64,000 bases of DNA from Paramicrosporidium saccamoebae (taxonomy: Eukaryota; Rozellomycota), in contig MTSL01000041.1 in assembly GCA_002794465.1 (NCBI GenBank), positions 47,113 to 111,112 of the forward strand, given 5' to 3'. How positions within the stretch are numbered: position 1 is the first letter of the stretch; each line of letters starts with the position of its first letter. Shown piece after piece: positions 10,385 to 20,104 of this stretch. The notes below the pieces were generated by a model, which made no database searches, was not told the origin of the DNA, and worked only from the letters and a program-made list of their open reading frames with translations. The position numbers were made by a program, and so were the translations under genes.

Positions 10385-10906
10385 TTGCATCGACGCACAC
10401 ATTTTGATTTACTAAATATTCAGAGTTATAACGGCGTTATATTGCCAATAAACGTGTATAAATGAAGACGCAATATCGAGAGTATATATGTGAGGGCTGG
10501 ATAAGACGAGAGAATTTAATTTCAGTGGTTTCGTATTGTATTGCTGTGTGGTGGGAGTTTAGAGTTATGGGGTTTAGAGTTGAGTATTGAGAGTCAAGAG
10601 TCAAGAATTGGGAGTATTGCCGCGCAGTGAAAAAGATGCTAAAGCATGGGTAATGTCAATACTTCCGCTTCTCGCCTCCGACTCTTCCTTCCACCACATA
10701 TCCCTAGATACCCAGCTAGTCATTCCACTGCTTTACAGCCCGATGGGATCAAATAAACTTCGTGTCTATCCAGCCTAGTATCTCGTATGTAAGACTATAA
10801 GGGTCGACATTAATTGATAATTTCACAACTCACCACATATACAGGAAACGTTCATTAATACTGCGCTCAAAAGATATGGGCATGGCTGGGGACACACCGG
10901 GGTTAC
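10385..10906. other. Spacer between homeobox and DBP7-type genes
   Basis: A 522-bp spacer between two co-directional genes. It holds a perfect inverted repeat ATAACGGCGTTAT at 10428-10440, a short G/A/T-rich run with repeated GAGTT and GTCAAGA words (about 10555-10620), and an upstream ATG at 10876. That ATG opens a 16-codon uORF overlapping the DBP7 start in another frame and ending at 10926. The 63-aa ORF at 10587-10778 has no recognisable feature. Confidence 0.4.
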
Positions 10907-12691
10907 ATGGCCAGCGACTTTACTAGTCTTGGGTTGGATCCTGCGCTTTGTGCTGCGGTCCAGGCAGCCTTCTCAATTGAGAAGCCGTCTGATATACAAG
11001 AAAAGGTTATTACTACGGCACTCGGCTTAGAGACACCTCGTGATATACTCATCCGTTCGCGCACTGGTTCAGGAAAGACGCTGGCATTCTTGCTGCCCAT
11101 TCTGCATCGGCTGCTGCTCGAACATCGCCAGAGTGGCAGGACTAGAGAAGCTGCTCGGATGATGGGGACACAATTACTGGTGGTAGTACCAACCCGCGAG
11201 TTGGCTGCCCAGTCACACCAAACTCTGGAGCGTCTTCTCGCAAAACTGCATGGTGCTGATCATTGGCTCGTCAGTGGTACCCTTTCTGGAGGTGATCGTC
11301 GCAAATCGGAAAAAGAGCGACTTCGGAAGGGCGTTCATATTGTCGTCGGCACACCGGGTCGTCTAGTGGACCATCTGAACAATACAGAACGGTGGGCCAA
11401 GCAAATTTCGGCCTGTCGATGGGTCGTTTTTGATGAGGCGGATCGATTATTGGATTCTGGTTTTGAAAAGTTTGTTAAAGAGATTTTGGGTGCGCTGGGA
11501 AAGGGCAGGATCGATAGACTGCAAGTTTGCTTGTGTTCTGCAACAGTGGATGGCAAAAGACAGGACTTGTTTGGATACAAATTGACTGATCCGTTGCTTG
11601 TGTCGGAGGGACCTCTCCGTTTAAAGGCTGCAGATACAAAGACACTCATTACAAATGATTTTAACACTCAACTGGAGCATTTTTATATTGTTTCCCCCAC
11701 AAAAATGCGCCTCGCAGCGCTTCTTGGCTTCCTTGAAGAGTCCTTCTCCAACGCAACACCCCAGAAAATAGTCTTGTTTACAATCTGTTGCGACACGGTG
11801 GATTTCATCTCGTTGCTATTCAATGATCCCACATTCAAAATGCTTCCCAAAGATGTTAACAAATTCAAGCTGCACGGTAGTTTGGAGCACAAGACCCGCA
11901 TCGAGACATTCAATGCCTTTACAAAGGAGACTCGTAATTGTTTATTGGTCTGCACAGACGTGGCTGCACGTGGACTCAACTTGAGTCATGTTTCATGTAT
12001 TGTTCAGTATGATGCGCCTTGCGACATGAACGATTATATCCATCGTGCTGGGCGTACTGCTAGACAAGAGGAAACTGGAAAGTCGGTTCTCTTTCTAATG
12101 CCGTCCGAACGGGATTATATACCAGAATTAGAAAAGAAGAATCTCAAGCTAAAGAAACTCCGATGGGAACCTTTGGTGGAGCGTGTTGCAACAAAGGTAG
12201 ACATAAAAAGCGCGGAAAAGGTGACAGTCGAAGAAACTATTCCTGAAGAAGACCTTACCACCGTAAATCTGGATACAAGAAAGCGCATCTTTGCATGGCT
12301 AGAGCAGCTTCAGGGAAAAATCAAGACCAAGGGACAGCTCTTTTCCCTGGCAAAGTCTGCATATCTGTCGTTCATCAGAGCATACGCGACCCATCCCACT
12401 GTGGAAAAGTCTATTTTTCATATCAAAAAGTTACATTTGGGACATATTGCGGCCACTTTTTTGCTTGATGAAGCACCCAAGGCAGTGGCTGCCAATCGTG
12501 GAAAAGAGGTGCCAGAGGGCAAACCAAAGCGCGATGAGAAGGATTTCAAGGGCGGGAAAGGTGGCAAAGGGAGCAAGGGAGACAAAGGAGGAAACTCCAA
12601 AGGGCCATTCAAGCCAAAGCGTGTGATTAGCGAGTTTGATGCAGGTGATATCGATGCAGTGTTTACAAGAAAACTAAAGAGACCCAAATAA
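10907..12691 (+). CDS. DBP7: DEAD-box ATP-dependent RNA helicase, DBP7/DDX31 type
   Basis: 594 aa. Ordered helicase motifs: a Q-motif near residues 10-30 (PSDIQEKVI), motif I SRTGSGKT (about 50), PTRELA, GTPGRLVDH, motif II DEADR, motif III CSATV, and in RecA2 TDVAARGLNLS and HRAGRTARQ. The insert between motifs Ia and Ib and the C-terminal DUF4217-like segment (SAYLSFIRAYATHP, about 485-530) are typical of Dbp7/DDX31. A Lys/Gly-rich tail (GGKGGKGSKGDKGG) follows. The family works in early 60S subunit assembly in the nucleolus. The basic N-terminal extension of yeast Dbp7 is absent; the protein starts directly at the Q-motif. A uORF overlaps the start. Confidence 0.9.
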   Translation: MASDFTSLGLDPALCAAVQAAFSIEKPSDIQEKVITTALGLETPRDILIRSRTGSGKTLAFLLPILHRLLLEHRQSGRTREAARMMGTQLLVVVPTRELAAQSHQTLERLLAKLHGADHWLVSGTLSGGDRRKSEKERLRKGVHIVVGTPGRLVDHLNNTERWAKQISACRWVVFDEADRLLDSGFEKFVKEILGALGKGRIDRLQVCLCSATVDGKRQDLFGYKLTDPLLVSEGPLRLKAADTKTLITNDFNTQLEHFYIVSPTKMRLAALLGFLEESFSNATPQKIVLFTICCDTVDFISLLFNDPTFKMLPKDVNKFKLHGSLEHKTRIETFNAFTKETRNCLLVCTDVAARGLNLSHVSCIVQYDAPCDMNDYIHRAGRTARQEETGKSVLFLMPSERDYIPELEKKNLKLKKLRWEPLVERVATKVDIKSAEKVTVEETIPEEDLTTVNLDTRKRIFAWLEQLQGKIKTKGQLFSLAKSAYLSFIRAYATHPTVEKSIFHIKKLHLGHIAATFLLDEAPKAVAANRGKEVPEGKPKRDEKDFKGGKGGKGSKGDKGGNSKGPFKPKRVISEFDAGDIDAVFTRKLKRPK

Positions 12692-13071
12692 ACCACTAGA
12701 TTAGTTTGATAGCTGTGTATAAAAGACTGAAAATTTCACGACTAGTGCATAGCAGGTTAAAGAATCTCCCGGTTAATGCGAGAGTCAATGTATTGTAAAT
12801 TGGAAATTTCACAATTAGTGCGATAGTTAATTTATGGCAAGTCACATGTTCAACGATTGGTTAGTGTATAGCAAATCACATTTCCAACGATTGGGATTAA
12901 AGCTATCATGCAGCAAATCAAATCCCTCTCCTATCCTACAATTGGCACTTGTGTATACTATTGGGGATTATGCAATTTTGGTCCAATGGCATTTGGCCCC
13001 TGGGGAAACACTGTCGCTGATTGGCTGGTCCGGGCATAAATAATTCCCAACTGAGTTTGCGTCCGACAGAA
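12692..13071. other. Spacer with short direct repeat
   Basis: This 380-bp spacer is AT-rich. It contains a direct repeat at about 12837-12890 (copies GCAAGTCACATG..CAACGATTGG and GCAAATCACATT..CAACGATTGG, 34 nt apart) and related TTTCACRACTAGTGC words further left. No gene is visible. Confidence 0.45.
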
Positions 13072-15108
13072 ATGTCAGCGCCTCGCCTCATCTCGGGCAA
13101 TCAACAACTTTCCCAGCAAAATGTCAAAACCATCTCCAAACGCTGCCAGGAGCTTATTGGCCGTGCCGCCTGTATCGACCAGATCCGCATAGACGTGATT
13201 GAGCCGGTCCTGGGATACTATGCGGCCCAGAGTCCCCCCAAGACGCTTGCTGACGACCCGGTATTTTTAGCGTGGCGACTCCTCCGACAAGGGACGATGC
13301 TGTGTCTGTTGCTAAACAACTTTCGTTCGGGAATCTTGGAGACGTTTAATCCCCTAAAGTCGGAAATTAGTGAAAGGAGATTTTCAGATTCGTCGGCAAA
13401 GGAGAACATAAAGATATTCTTGGCAGCCTGTAAGGGCGACTTGTATATGACTGAGGATCAGCTTTTTCCCGAGGGACAGCTCTTCTCTGACGACACTAAC
13501 ACCCTCACCAAGGCCATTGCCATGACCGACACTTTCTTCCAACGCATCGGCAGGATTCAAGCTATCAATTTTGACAAGAAGCTTGAGCAGATGCGAGCGG
13601 AGAACCCGCTCTTTAGTCTAGAACCACCAGAGTCCCAACATACCACAGTGGATGAGAAAAACTTGGATTTGCGTCTGAGGGTCATCAAAGAGATTCTGGA
13701 GACTGAAAGACAATATGTGGGCGACCTGGACAAGCTACAAAGCTATGCAGAAGAGCTGAGAATGGACGAAATCATCTCTCCAGAGGCCCACAGGACAATA
13801 TTCGCAAATCTTGATAAACTTGTCGACTTTCAACGTCGCTTCCTGCTGAAAATGGAGCAAAAGCTGTCCAAAACAGTGCTTAACAATTTGGGGGCATCTT
13901 ACATGGCCGGTGTGGCCCAACTCTTCCTGGACGACGAAAAGGGCTTTTCGGTATACGAAGTATTCTGTACCAACCATAAGAAAGCCACGGAAAAGGTGGT
14001 AGAGGAGATGCCTAATTTGATGAAAAAGGAACGTGTGATGGATCCAAAGACTGTACTGCCTGCCTATCTTATTAAACCGACGCAGCGGATTTGCAAATAC
14101 CCGTTGCTCCTCAGAGAGATGCTTAAACAGTCCACACCCGATGCACCCGATAGAGGTGATCTTGAAAAGGCCTTTACCATGGTTAACAGTGTGACCCTTC
14201 GAGTCAATGAGGTGAGCAGAAGAAATGCCATGGCAGCGGCAGCAGATGAAATGGCAGCCTTCATAAAGGACTGGAAGGGATTGGATAGAAAGATGCTCGG
14301 ACCGTTATTGCTACATGATCTGGGCACCATTGTAATGGGAGACAATGCTAAGGAACTTGATCTATATCTGTATGAAAAGGCACTGATTATGTGTGGAAAG
14401 AGTAAGAGCATTTCAGAAATCAAATTTGGACCTCGCAAGGTGGCCAAAAATCAGCTTGTCATCAAGGGACACATTTTCATCTCACAGATCGCCTCGGTAG
14501 TCAAGACACCCCACAATGGAGATGGTAATTTCTCCCTAAAGATGACTTATCGGAATGTTGACACTGAGTACTGCACATTACGCTTCAACATGGAAGAAAA
14601 GATGAAGAACTGGGCGGTCACTATGGAAAAAATTATTGCGCTCAATAAGCCCAAGGAGCTACCAAAGCCGCCTGTTGTTGCATCTGCATCACTGGTAAAG
14701 GAACGGCGGCGTCGTTCGCTCGTGGCTGCCGCCTTACCGCAGGTCGCACCCAATGTTCCCGATTCCGCAACGCCTCCTACTACTGAGGAGCCGATGCGTT
14801 TAAAGATATTCTATGGGAAGGATATTTATGTGGCCCCCGTATTTATTGATATTGCTACTTTGACAGACCTCAAAACCGAAGTGCTGAGAAAGCTATTAGC
14901 CGCACATAAGATTTTAGGGGCTACCTTTAACTACCGGGTTGAAGACATTTCCCTTAAATACTTTGACGACCAAAAGGATCTGATTAGCCTGCTGGATGAT
15001 ATAGACGTGGACACGGCGCTAACGTTTAGTCCCAACAGCATTTCAGTCAGGGTGCTTTCTAAGAATGGCAAGACTGTCCTCGGACTGGAATCGGTTGATA
15101 GCGAATAG
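13072..15108 (+). CDS. CDC24: Rho guanine-nucleotide exchange factor CDC24/SCD1
   Basis: 678 aa from the ATG at 13072; the frame extends 17 codons upstream without ATG. The layout is that of fungal Cdc24. A calponin-homology-like domain lies at about 35-145 (DPVFLAWRLLRQGTMLCLLLN). A DH domain at about 205-395 includes KEILETERQYVGDLDKLQ and LIKPTQRICKYPLLLREML. A PH domain lies at about 415-540. A C-terminal PB1 domain at about 585-670 includes RLKIFYGKDIYVAP and LKYFDDQKDLISLLDDID, an acidic OPCA-type motif. Cdc24 activates Cdc42 to set cell polarity, and PB1 binds the Bem1 scaffold. All four domains are intact. Confidence 0.93.
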   Translation: MSAPRLISGNQQLSQQNVKTISKRCQELIGRAACIDQIRIDVIEPVLGYYAAQSPPKTLADDPVFLAWRLLRQGTMLCLLLNNFRSGILETFNPLKSEISERRFSDSSAKENIKIFLAACKGDLYMTEDQLFPEGQLFSDDTNTLTKAIAMTDTFFQRIGRIQAINFDKKLEQMRAENPLFSLEPPESQHTTVDEKNLDLRLRVIKEILETERQYVGDLDKLQSYAEELRMDEIISPEAHRTIFANLDKLVDFQRRFLLKMEQKLSKTVLNNLGASYMAGVAQLFLDDEKGFSVYEVFCTNHKKATEKVVEEMPNLMKKERVMDPKTVLPAYLIKPTQRICKYPLLLREMLKQSTPDAPDRGDLEKAFTMVNSVTLRVNEVSRRNAMAAAADEMAAFIKDWKGLDRKMLGPLLLHDLGTIVMGDNAKELDLYLYEKALIMCGKSKSISEIKFGPRKVAKNQLVIKGHIFISQIASVVKTPHNGDGNFSLKMTYRNVDTEYCTLRFNMEEKMKNWAVTMEKIIALNKPKELPKPPVVASASLVKERRRRSLVAAALPQVAPNVPDSATPPTTEEPMRLKIFYGKDIYVAPVFIDIATLTDLKTEVLRKLLAAHKILGATFNYRVEDISLKYFDDQKDLISLLDDIDVDTALTFSPNSISVRVLSKNGKTVLGLESVDSE

Positions 15109-15120
15109 AAAATAAATGGA

Positions 15121-15420
15121 ATGATTTGTATACATGTGAGGTTAATCAATGTCAAGGGAGTGATGATTTGTGTACATGTGAGGTTAATCAATGTCAAAGG
15201 GATAATTTGTATACAGTATAACTTACTCAATGTCAAAGGGGTGATTTGTATACAGTATAACTTACTCAATGTCAAGGGAGTAATGATTTGTATACAGTAT
15301 AATTCACTCAATGTCAAGGGAGCGATTTGTATACGGTATAATTTACTCGATATCAAGGGAGTGGTTTGTATACAGTATAATTTATTCAACGTCAAATGAA
15401 ACGATTTATATACAGCATAA
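15121..15420. repeat. Minisatellite, 39/42-nt units, about 7.5 copies
   Basis: Units alternate between 39 and 42 nt and carry a core TTTGTATACA followed by CAATGTCAAGGG. The first two units have TACATGTGAGGTTAAT where later ones have TACAGTATAACTTACT. The self-complementary TGTATACA recurs in each unit. Because lengths are multiples of three, long frames stay open on both strands: 92 codons on +, 154 on -, the latter running into the 3' end of CDC24. The array starts 13 bp after the CDC24 stop and ends at the stop of the next gene on the minus strand, so it fills a convergent intergenic gap. Confidence 0.9.
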
Positions 15421-15422
15421 TT

Positions 15423-15644
15423 CTACCAAACAGCCATTGGAATGTTGAACAGATGCCTGTAGTCCTTCCTTTGGGTAACAATGCGTTCTTCTGACTGAAC
15501 TCGTTGCGCACGTATGACATGTCTCTTTCTTAGTGTCCGCTCTAGCGCTGGCTGTTCACTCAACATCCTCCCAATCAAGCTTGTACTTAGTGTCGGTGTC
15601 TGAAGCATGCCGTCGCCAGCGGTAATGCGCAACTTTATAGCCAT
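15423..15644 (-). CDS. Small basic protein, unrecognised
   Basis: A 73-aa ORF with a good ATG at 15644 and a stop that touches the minisatellite. It is rich in Arg and Gln in its second half (ERTLRKRHVIRAQRVQSEER) and predicted helical. No signal peptide or transmembrane segment. I do not recognise a family. It lies convergent with CDC24 and downstream of MED16 on the same strand. It is supported only by an open frame in an otherwise geneless 810-bp gap, so it may be spurious. Confidence 0.35.
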   Translation of the reverse strand: MAIKLRITAGDGMLQTPTLSTSLIGRMLSEQPALERTLRKRHVIRAQRVQSEERIVTQRKDYRHLFNIPMAVW

Positions 15645-15917
15645 GGACTGTTAATGCTATTTCCATTTTGGGCAACGCATGTCGACATTATGATTACCCA
15701 TTATGGAAGCCTAATGTCAATCGTCTGGAGCCCAGGAAGACGTCACCTTCCGATTGCCTTATTTGGTGCTGGAAGGCGGGGGCATTGATTGTTGCATGGT
15801 GGGGAGCATGACTCTGTACATTTGAGGGCTAATCTTGCCGTCTCTCGCCTCTGACTCAAAATAGATCCTTTATTGGGGCTATTGATCTGCTATACACACA
15901 CACACTCTCTCTCTGTT

Positions 15918-17838
15918 TTAAAGAGGGCTTCCGCAAGGACAACTGTACTGCCAATGCGCATGCCAAAAAGGCAAACTGGGCACCTCGTCATGGAATACGG
16001 AAGCAGGTGCAATTGGGGTGAAGCAACTTGGACAGGAGGCACATTGGAGGTCGGGCGAGATCCACCGGCCAGTCACGGCATCACGGTCGCGCGTAACAAG
16101 AGTTGTAGAGCGCAGTGAATTGAGGGTGGAGGCAGTGTCTTTGAATATTACAGACATTGACTCTGACGCATTGGCTTTAATGCTCTCCAAAAAGGCACTT
16201 ATGGCGCCAAGGTTGACGAGGGCGATCGAGCTATCTAGACGGGTCAGATAGGATTTGAAGTAATTCAACAGCGATGGCAATCCCTTTTGCGTGTACTTTT
16301 CAACCGTCACAAATAGGGATTGACGGATGGCGTGGATTAAAAGTATGTTAGACGTCATACGATGGTGGATGGCAGCCACGAGCAACGCTCTATCCCGGAT
16401 CACATCATCTCCAGAAAACACATTTGCCATCCCATCGACAATCTCAATGGTCAGTTCTGTCAACAGCGGAAGCGAATCACACTGGAAACTTAAGTTGCTG
16501 CCGTCGGCTTTTTCGAGAAGTTGCAGGGTACGTCCCATCTCTTCAGTGGATGCAACGGCCACCTCCCAAAAATGACTAGCCCGCCACAGGAAGACGAAAA
16601 ATGCATAGTAGGCAGACATTTGAGGCCATGCGGATAGAATAGAAAAGATGGTGCCTGCAAGATGTGCCTTCCTCATGGAGGGACGCAATAAACGCATCGT
16701 CTCCTCCATGAAAGGGGGGATCAGCTCTATGGATCGGACCGAACAACAGGACATGGCACGAACAATGTCAGAGACACTTCTCCCGAGCATAATGGCCTCT
16801 GGCAGAACAGTAGTGCGATCCTCTGCCAGGGGATCTGTCAAGCGACATTCGAAAATGCAGCCGTCTGAAAAGAGATGGTACAAATAAATGCGATTGGCTG
16901 AAAGACATTGCTTATGCAGAGATGTGCAGTTGGGACTAATTAGCGTTACTGGCACAAGGGCCTCGGGACTGATGACGGCAGTTGCAATGACCTGCATTGC
17001 AGTGACAGAGACTATGGTACATGCGCTCTGGGAGGAGACTAGATAGACAATTGCGCGCTCTCCCCCCGAGATGATGGTTTCGATGGGATGATCCACTATT
17101 AATTGAGAATCCTTGCAAGAATTGTCCGTCAATGAACTGCATCGAATACAGAGTGTGGCAGTCCCAACCCCGCCTACCAATAGCGCTTGTTGCTGACGCA
17201 GGTCCCAGAGAATACAGCTAATGTCCATGGGTGGAAGAGTCCGTTCCCCTATTTCGCGCATTATGCCCACAGTAATGGCCAACTCTATTTCCTTTGCATA
17301 CAGTGAGTTGGGAGCGGAGAGGATTATGAAGAAGGAGATGCGCTCCTCCTGGGGAAAGACAAAATGCACCTTTCTGGGAGCAACTGGGAGTTTTAGGACC
17401 GTCTGGTCAACAAGAAACGGGCCATTTGTGACAATTTGTCTAAAAAGTAGCAGCGTTCCAGACGGTTGCAGAGCAACAAAGGAACGACAGCCCGGCAGAG
17501 CGCCGAGTATGCCCATGGGGATCCATGCGACATCAATAAACCCATTATTCATCCTCTTTACCCTCACTCTCCTCTACAAGGTTATTCATCAAAGCCCATC
17601 CTACGGTTTGGTAATCAACAATGGCCAAATGTCCACTAGCGGTCCATGCGAGCAAAAAGACGGCACCGGACCAAGCCAAGCTAACAGACTCGCCCACGGG
17701 GAATTGGGTGAGGATGAGAGTGCATTCGCGCTTGGTGCTTGCCGCATGATAGTTGGTGTTGACAAAGAGCAGACGCGTTGCATTGTCGGCAGAGACGATG
17801 GTCGTAGCCAAAACGTTTTCATCGGAACAGACGAGCAT
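15918..17838 (-). CDS. MED16: Mediator complex subunit 16 (MED16/SIN4)
   Basis: Proposed exons 17838-17605 and 17573-15918, joined across a 31-nt intron (GTAGGA..GTAG, 17604-17574) that restores one frame of 629 aa. The N-terminal half has beta-propeller style repeats (WTASGHLAIVDYQ; FVALQPSGTLLLF; SCILWDLRQQQALLVGG). The C-terminus matches MED16 well: DAVTGRWISP, then two CxxC pairs (CASCPSC and the terminal CPCGSPL), as in the zinc-binding end of the animal protein. MED16 sits in the Mediator tail and relays activator signals to RNA polymerase II. The first ATG in frame is 17838; the frame is open to 17880 and a small upstream exon is possible. The intron is inferred from the frame change and the splice pattern of neighbours. 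Confidence 0.7.
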
Positions 17839-18110
17839 GCTAAGAGAATAACTCCTTTTTCTTTGATCGGACACGTGCAAAAGGCAAATCGTTAAAGCAC
17901 CATGTCAGCCATTAAGCTCCTCATATCCCGCTCCTTTGCAAACTGAATCAGCTCAGCTCAACTCGAATTGGCTCATTGGATCTTTCTGTACTTTATCTCT
18001 TTCATTGCTTACCCCCTCCCTTTTTTCAGTTACTTAATAAACCCATTACAACAATAAAATTTCTTGGCATACAATACAGTTATACTCGCTCCAAGAGAGC
18101 AGTTTATAAT

Positions 18111-19508
18111 TTACGGAGCCTCCGTCATTGTCTCTTCAGGCGGGCTGCGTCGCTTGAATCCAGGGAATCGGATGCTTCCATCGAGAGCATACTTGAGCAC
18201 AAACAGACACAACGCCACTGTAGATACAACCGACGTGACATTGAAGAGCAGATTAGGACCAAACGCTTTGTAGCATCGACCTCCCGCCACCGCAGCCAGC
18301 ACAGTGGGTAATTGCGAGTAGACGGACGTGTACAATGCTTGGGCAGTCGCCTCCAGACCTTTGGGCGCCGAATCGCTCGCCAGCTTGACGCCTGCAAGCT
18401 GTGTGAACCCAAACGCCACTCCCTTCAGCAGCTCAATTAGATAGACGAGCCAGAAATTGGAGGGAGTGGGGGGAAGTATGACATAGGCCCAGCATCGCAC
18501 AACCATGGCGATCTGTCCAAAGACAAGCAGCCAATAGATGCCAAAGATGCGGAGATATGTGGGTCCGAAGAAGAAGATGACAACTTCCAGAAAGATTCCA
18601 AAATTGGCTGCAGTTGCTACCTGCGTCGGTAAAAGCTTGACTCCCTCCTCTAGGTATTTGCTGAGGAAGGTTGTCATGACGGCGCGGGCAGTGCCGGTCA
18701 TAAAGACAACGATCAACATGAATAAATAGCTAGGATTTTTCAAGAGCTGAAAGATGGGACGTGGCTTTTTTGGACCCTCTATTTCCTCCTCTGCCTCCTC
18801 CCCTCCGACAACCAGCTTAGTCTCTTCCGTCTCAGGGGCCATAGACTTGGACTCTATCGGCTTTTCTGGCTTGGGGTTTCTAGAAAATAATCCTTTGAGC
18901 GATTTCGGCTCATCAGCAGGAGCAAGTCCCAGGACGCAAATGGCACAAAGGACCGAACTCGCGGGGATTAGGTAAAAGAGAGCATTGAGACTAAACACTT
19001 GCACCACAACACCAACGAGGGACGTCATTAATCCGTAGGAGATGGTCCCCCAAAGACGCTGTCTTCCGTACAAGTCGCGACTAAATCCAGGCCGATTAGA
19101 CAGCTTCCGCAGTGTCAAGAAGTCAGTCAGCGGTAACATTCCCGACGCAAAGAACGAGTACACTCCCAGTACCGCTGCAGAAAGGTAGAATCGTGCCGTC
19201 ATATTGTTGACGCGTATGACAAACAGAAACAGCTCGAACGAGCCCGCCAAGGCCAAACACAGGACAATGAGCACCGTCCGGTGTCTTCCCAGCGCGTCTG
19301 CCAGCGTACTCCACATTGTCATAAAGCTAAAGCTAACTAAAGCCATCACGGCGCAGAGGTCGCCATATTCATCGTCGTCAAACCCAAGATACTGCTTAAT
19401 AAATTTTGCACGAAAGACGTGCAACGCGTAGAAAGAGGCACAGACGACGAAATAGATGAGCTTGGGCGAGATGAGAAAACGGTCCTCGAGTTTTGCTAAG
19501 AACTGCAT
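18111..19508 (-). CDS. Major facilitator superfamily carrier (paralogue A)
   Basis: 465 aa with about 12 hydrophobic helices and a 70-residue acidic/basic central loop. It belongs to the MFS_1-like (LacY/MFSD6-type) group: SPKLIYFVVCASFYAL, then FRAKFIKQYLGFDDDEYGD, then ADALGRHR, which is the loop 2-3 MFS signature. ATG at 19508; no intron. It is a clear paralogue of the gene at 31849-33120, sharing RFLISPKLIYF, KLSNRPGFSRDLY and GTARAVMTTFL-type blocks. Substrate unknown. The C-terminus ends in a short Pro/Glu tail. Confidence 0.85.
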   Translation of the reverse strand: MQFLAKLEDRFLISPKLIYFVVCASFYALHVFRAKFIKQYLGFDDDEYGDLCAVMALVSFSFMTMWSTLADALGRHRTVLIVLCLALAGSFELFLFVIRVNNMTARFYLSAAVLGVYSFFASGMLPLTDFLTLRKLSNRPGFSRDLYGRQRLWGTISYGLMTSLVGVVVQVFSLNALFYLIPASSVLCAICVLGLAPADEPKSLKGLFSRNPKPEKPIESKSMAPETEETKLVVGGEEAEEEIEGPKKPRPIFQLLKNPSYLFMLIVVFMTGTARAVMTTFLSKYLEEGVKLLPTQVATAANFGIFLEVVIFFFGPTYLRIFGIYWLLVFGQIAMVVRCWAYVILPPTPSNFWLVYLIELLKGVAFGFTQLAGVKLASDSAPKGLEATAQALYTSVYSQLPTVLAAVAGGRCYKAFGPNLLFNVTSVVSTVALCLFVLKYALDGSIRFPGFKRRSPPEETMTEAP

Positions 19509-20104
19509 GGTGATATGTCGTTGGTTATTGAACAGTTATTGCCCGGCCTTATCGTCTTCCCATTGGCCTATGAACGTGTATAATCTCCCAAACACGGGCG
19601 AATCAGTGCACTTGACCAATAGTCTACGATTACGTAACTCCAGGACTTATGAATATTGGGGTTGTGTCAAACTTTGACATGGCGTTAAGTGGAATTTGTA
19701 TTGCATAGTGATGACACAAAATAGTGCGAGAGAGGTAATGCGAATGATACGAGATACTGTGGGATAATATGAGAGAGATAATGCGAATAATACAAGAAGA
19801 TGATTTTCTCCCTCACTTGGTCCATATAAAGATGATGTAGTTGTTAGATTCTTGCACTGTTGCATTGTTGCACCGTTGCATGAATTTCATACTCCCATAC
19901 ACTTATATGCGAATGATACGAATTACTGTGGGATAATATGAGAGAGATAATGCGAGTAATACAAGATGATGATTTTCTTCCTCACTTGGTCCATATAAAG
20001 ATGATATAGCTGTTAGATTCTTGCCCTGTTGCATTACTTTCATACTCCCCCCCCCCACACACACCTACACGCGCACGATAAACATTTTCTTTACTTTGCT
20101 CTCA
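19509..20104. other. Divergent spacer, MFS carrier and ORC6
   Basis: A 596-bp region between divergent starts. It is dominated by a tandem duplication (19741-20050) that carries two copies of a TATA-like CATATAAAGATG. A poly-C tract of 11 nt followed by CA repeats lies at about 20047-20070. No gene is seen. Confidence 0.5.
19741..20050 (+). repeat. Tandem duplication, about 169 bp, upstream of ORC6
   Basis: The stretch starting GAATGATACGA at 19742 recurs at 19911. Both copies share GAATGATACGA, ACTGTGGGATAATATGAGAG, GATGATTTTCT, CTCACTTGGTCCATATAAAG, TTAGATTCTTGC and TTTCATACTCCC in order, with about 90 percent identity by eye and one indel of about 20 nt. Each copy includes a TATA-like CATATAAAGATG (about 19824 and 19995). 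The second copy ends about 55 bp before the ORC6 ATG. Confidence 0.88.

Noticed and set aside
14931-15395. 154-codon minus-strand ORF through the minisatellite
   Set aside because: Kept open by triplet-length repeats and overlapping CDC24 coding sequence; treated as repeat, with a note among findings.
20021-20104. N-terminal extension of ORC6
   Set aside because: Pro/Thr/His low-complexity codons over a poly-C and CA tract with no ATG before 20105.
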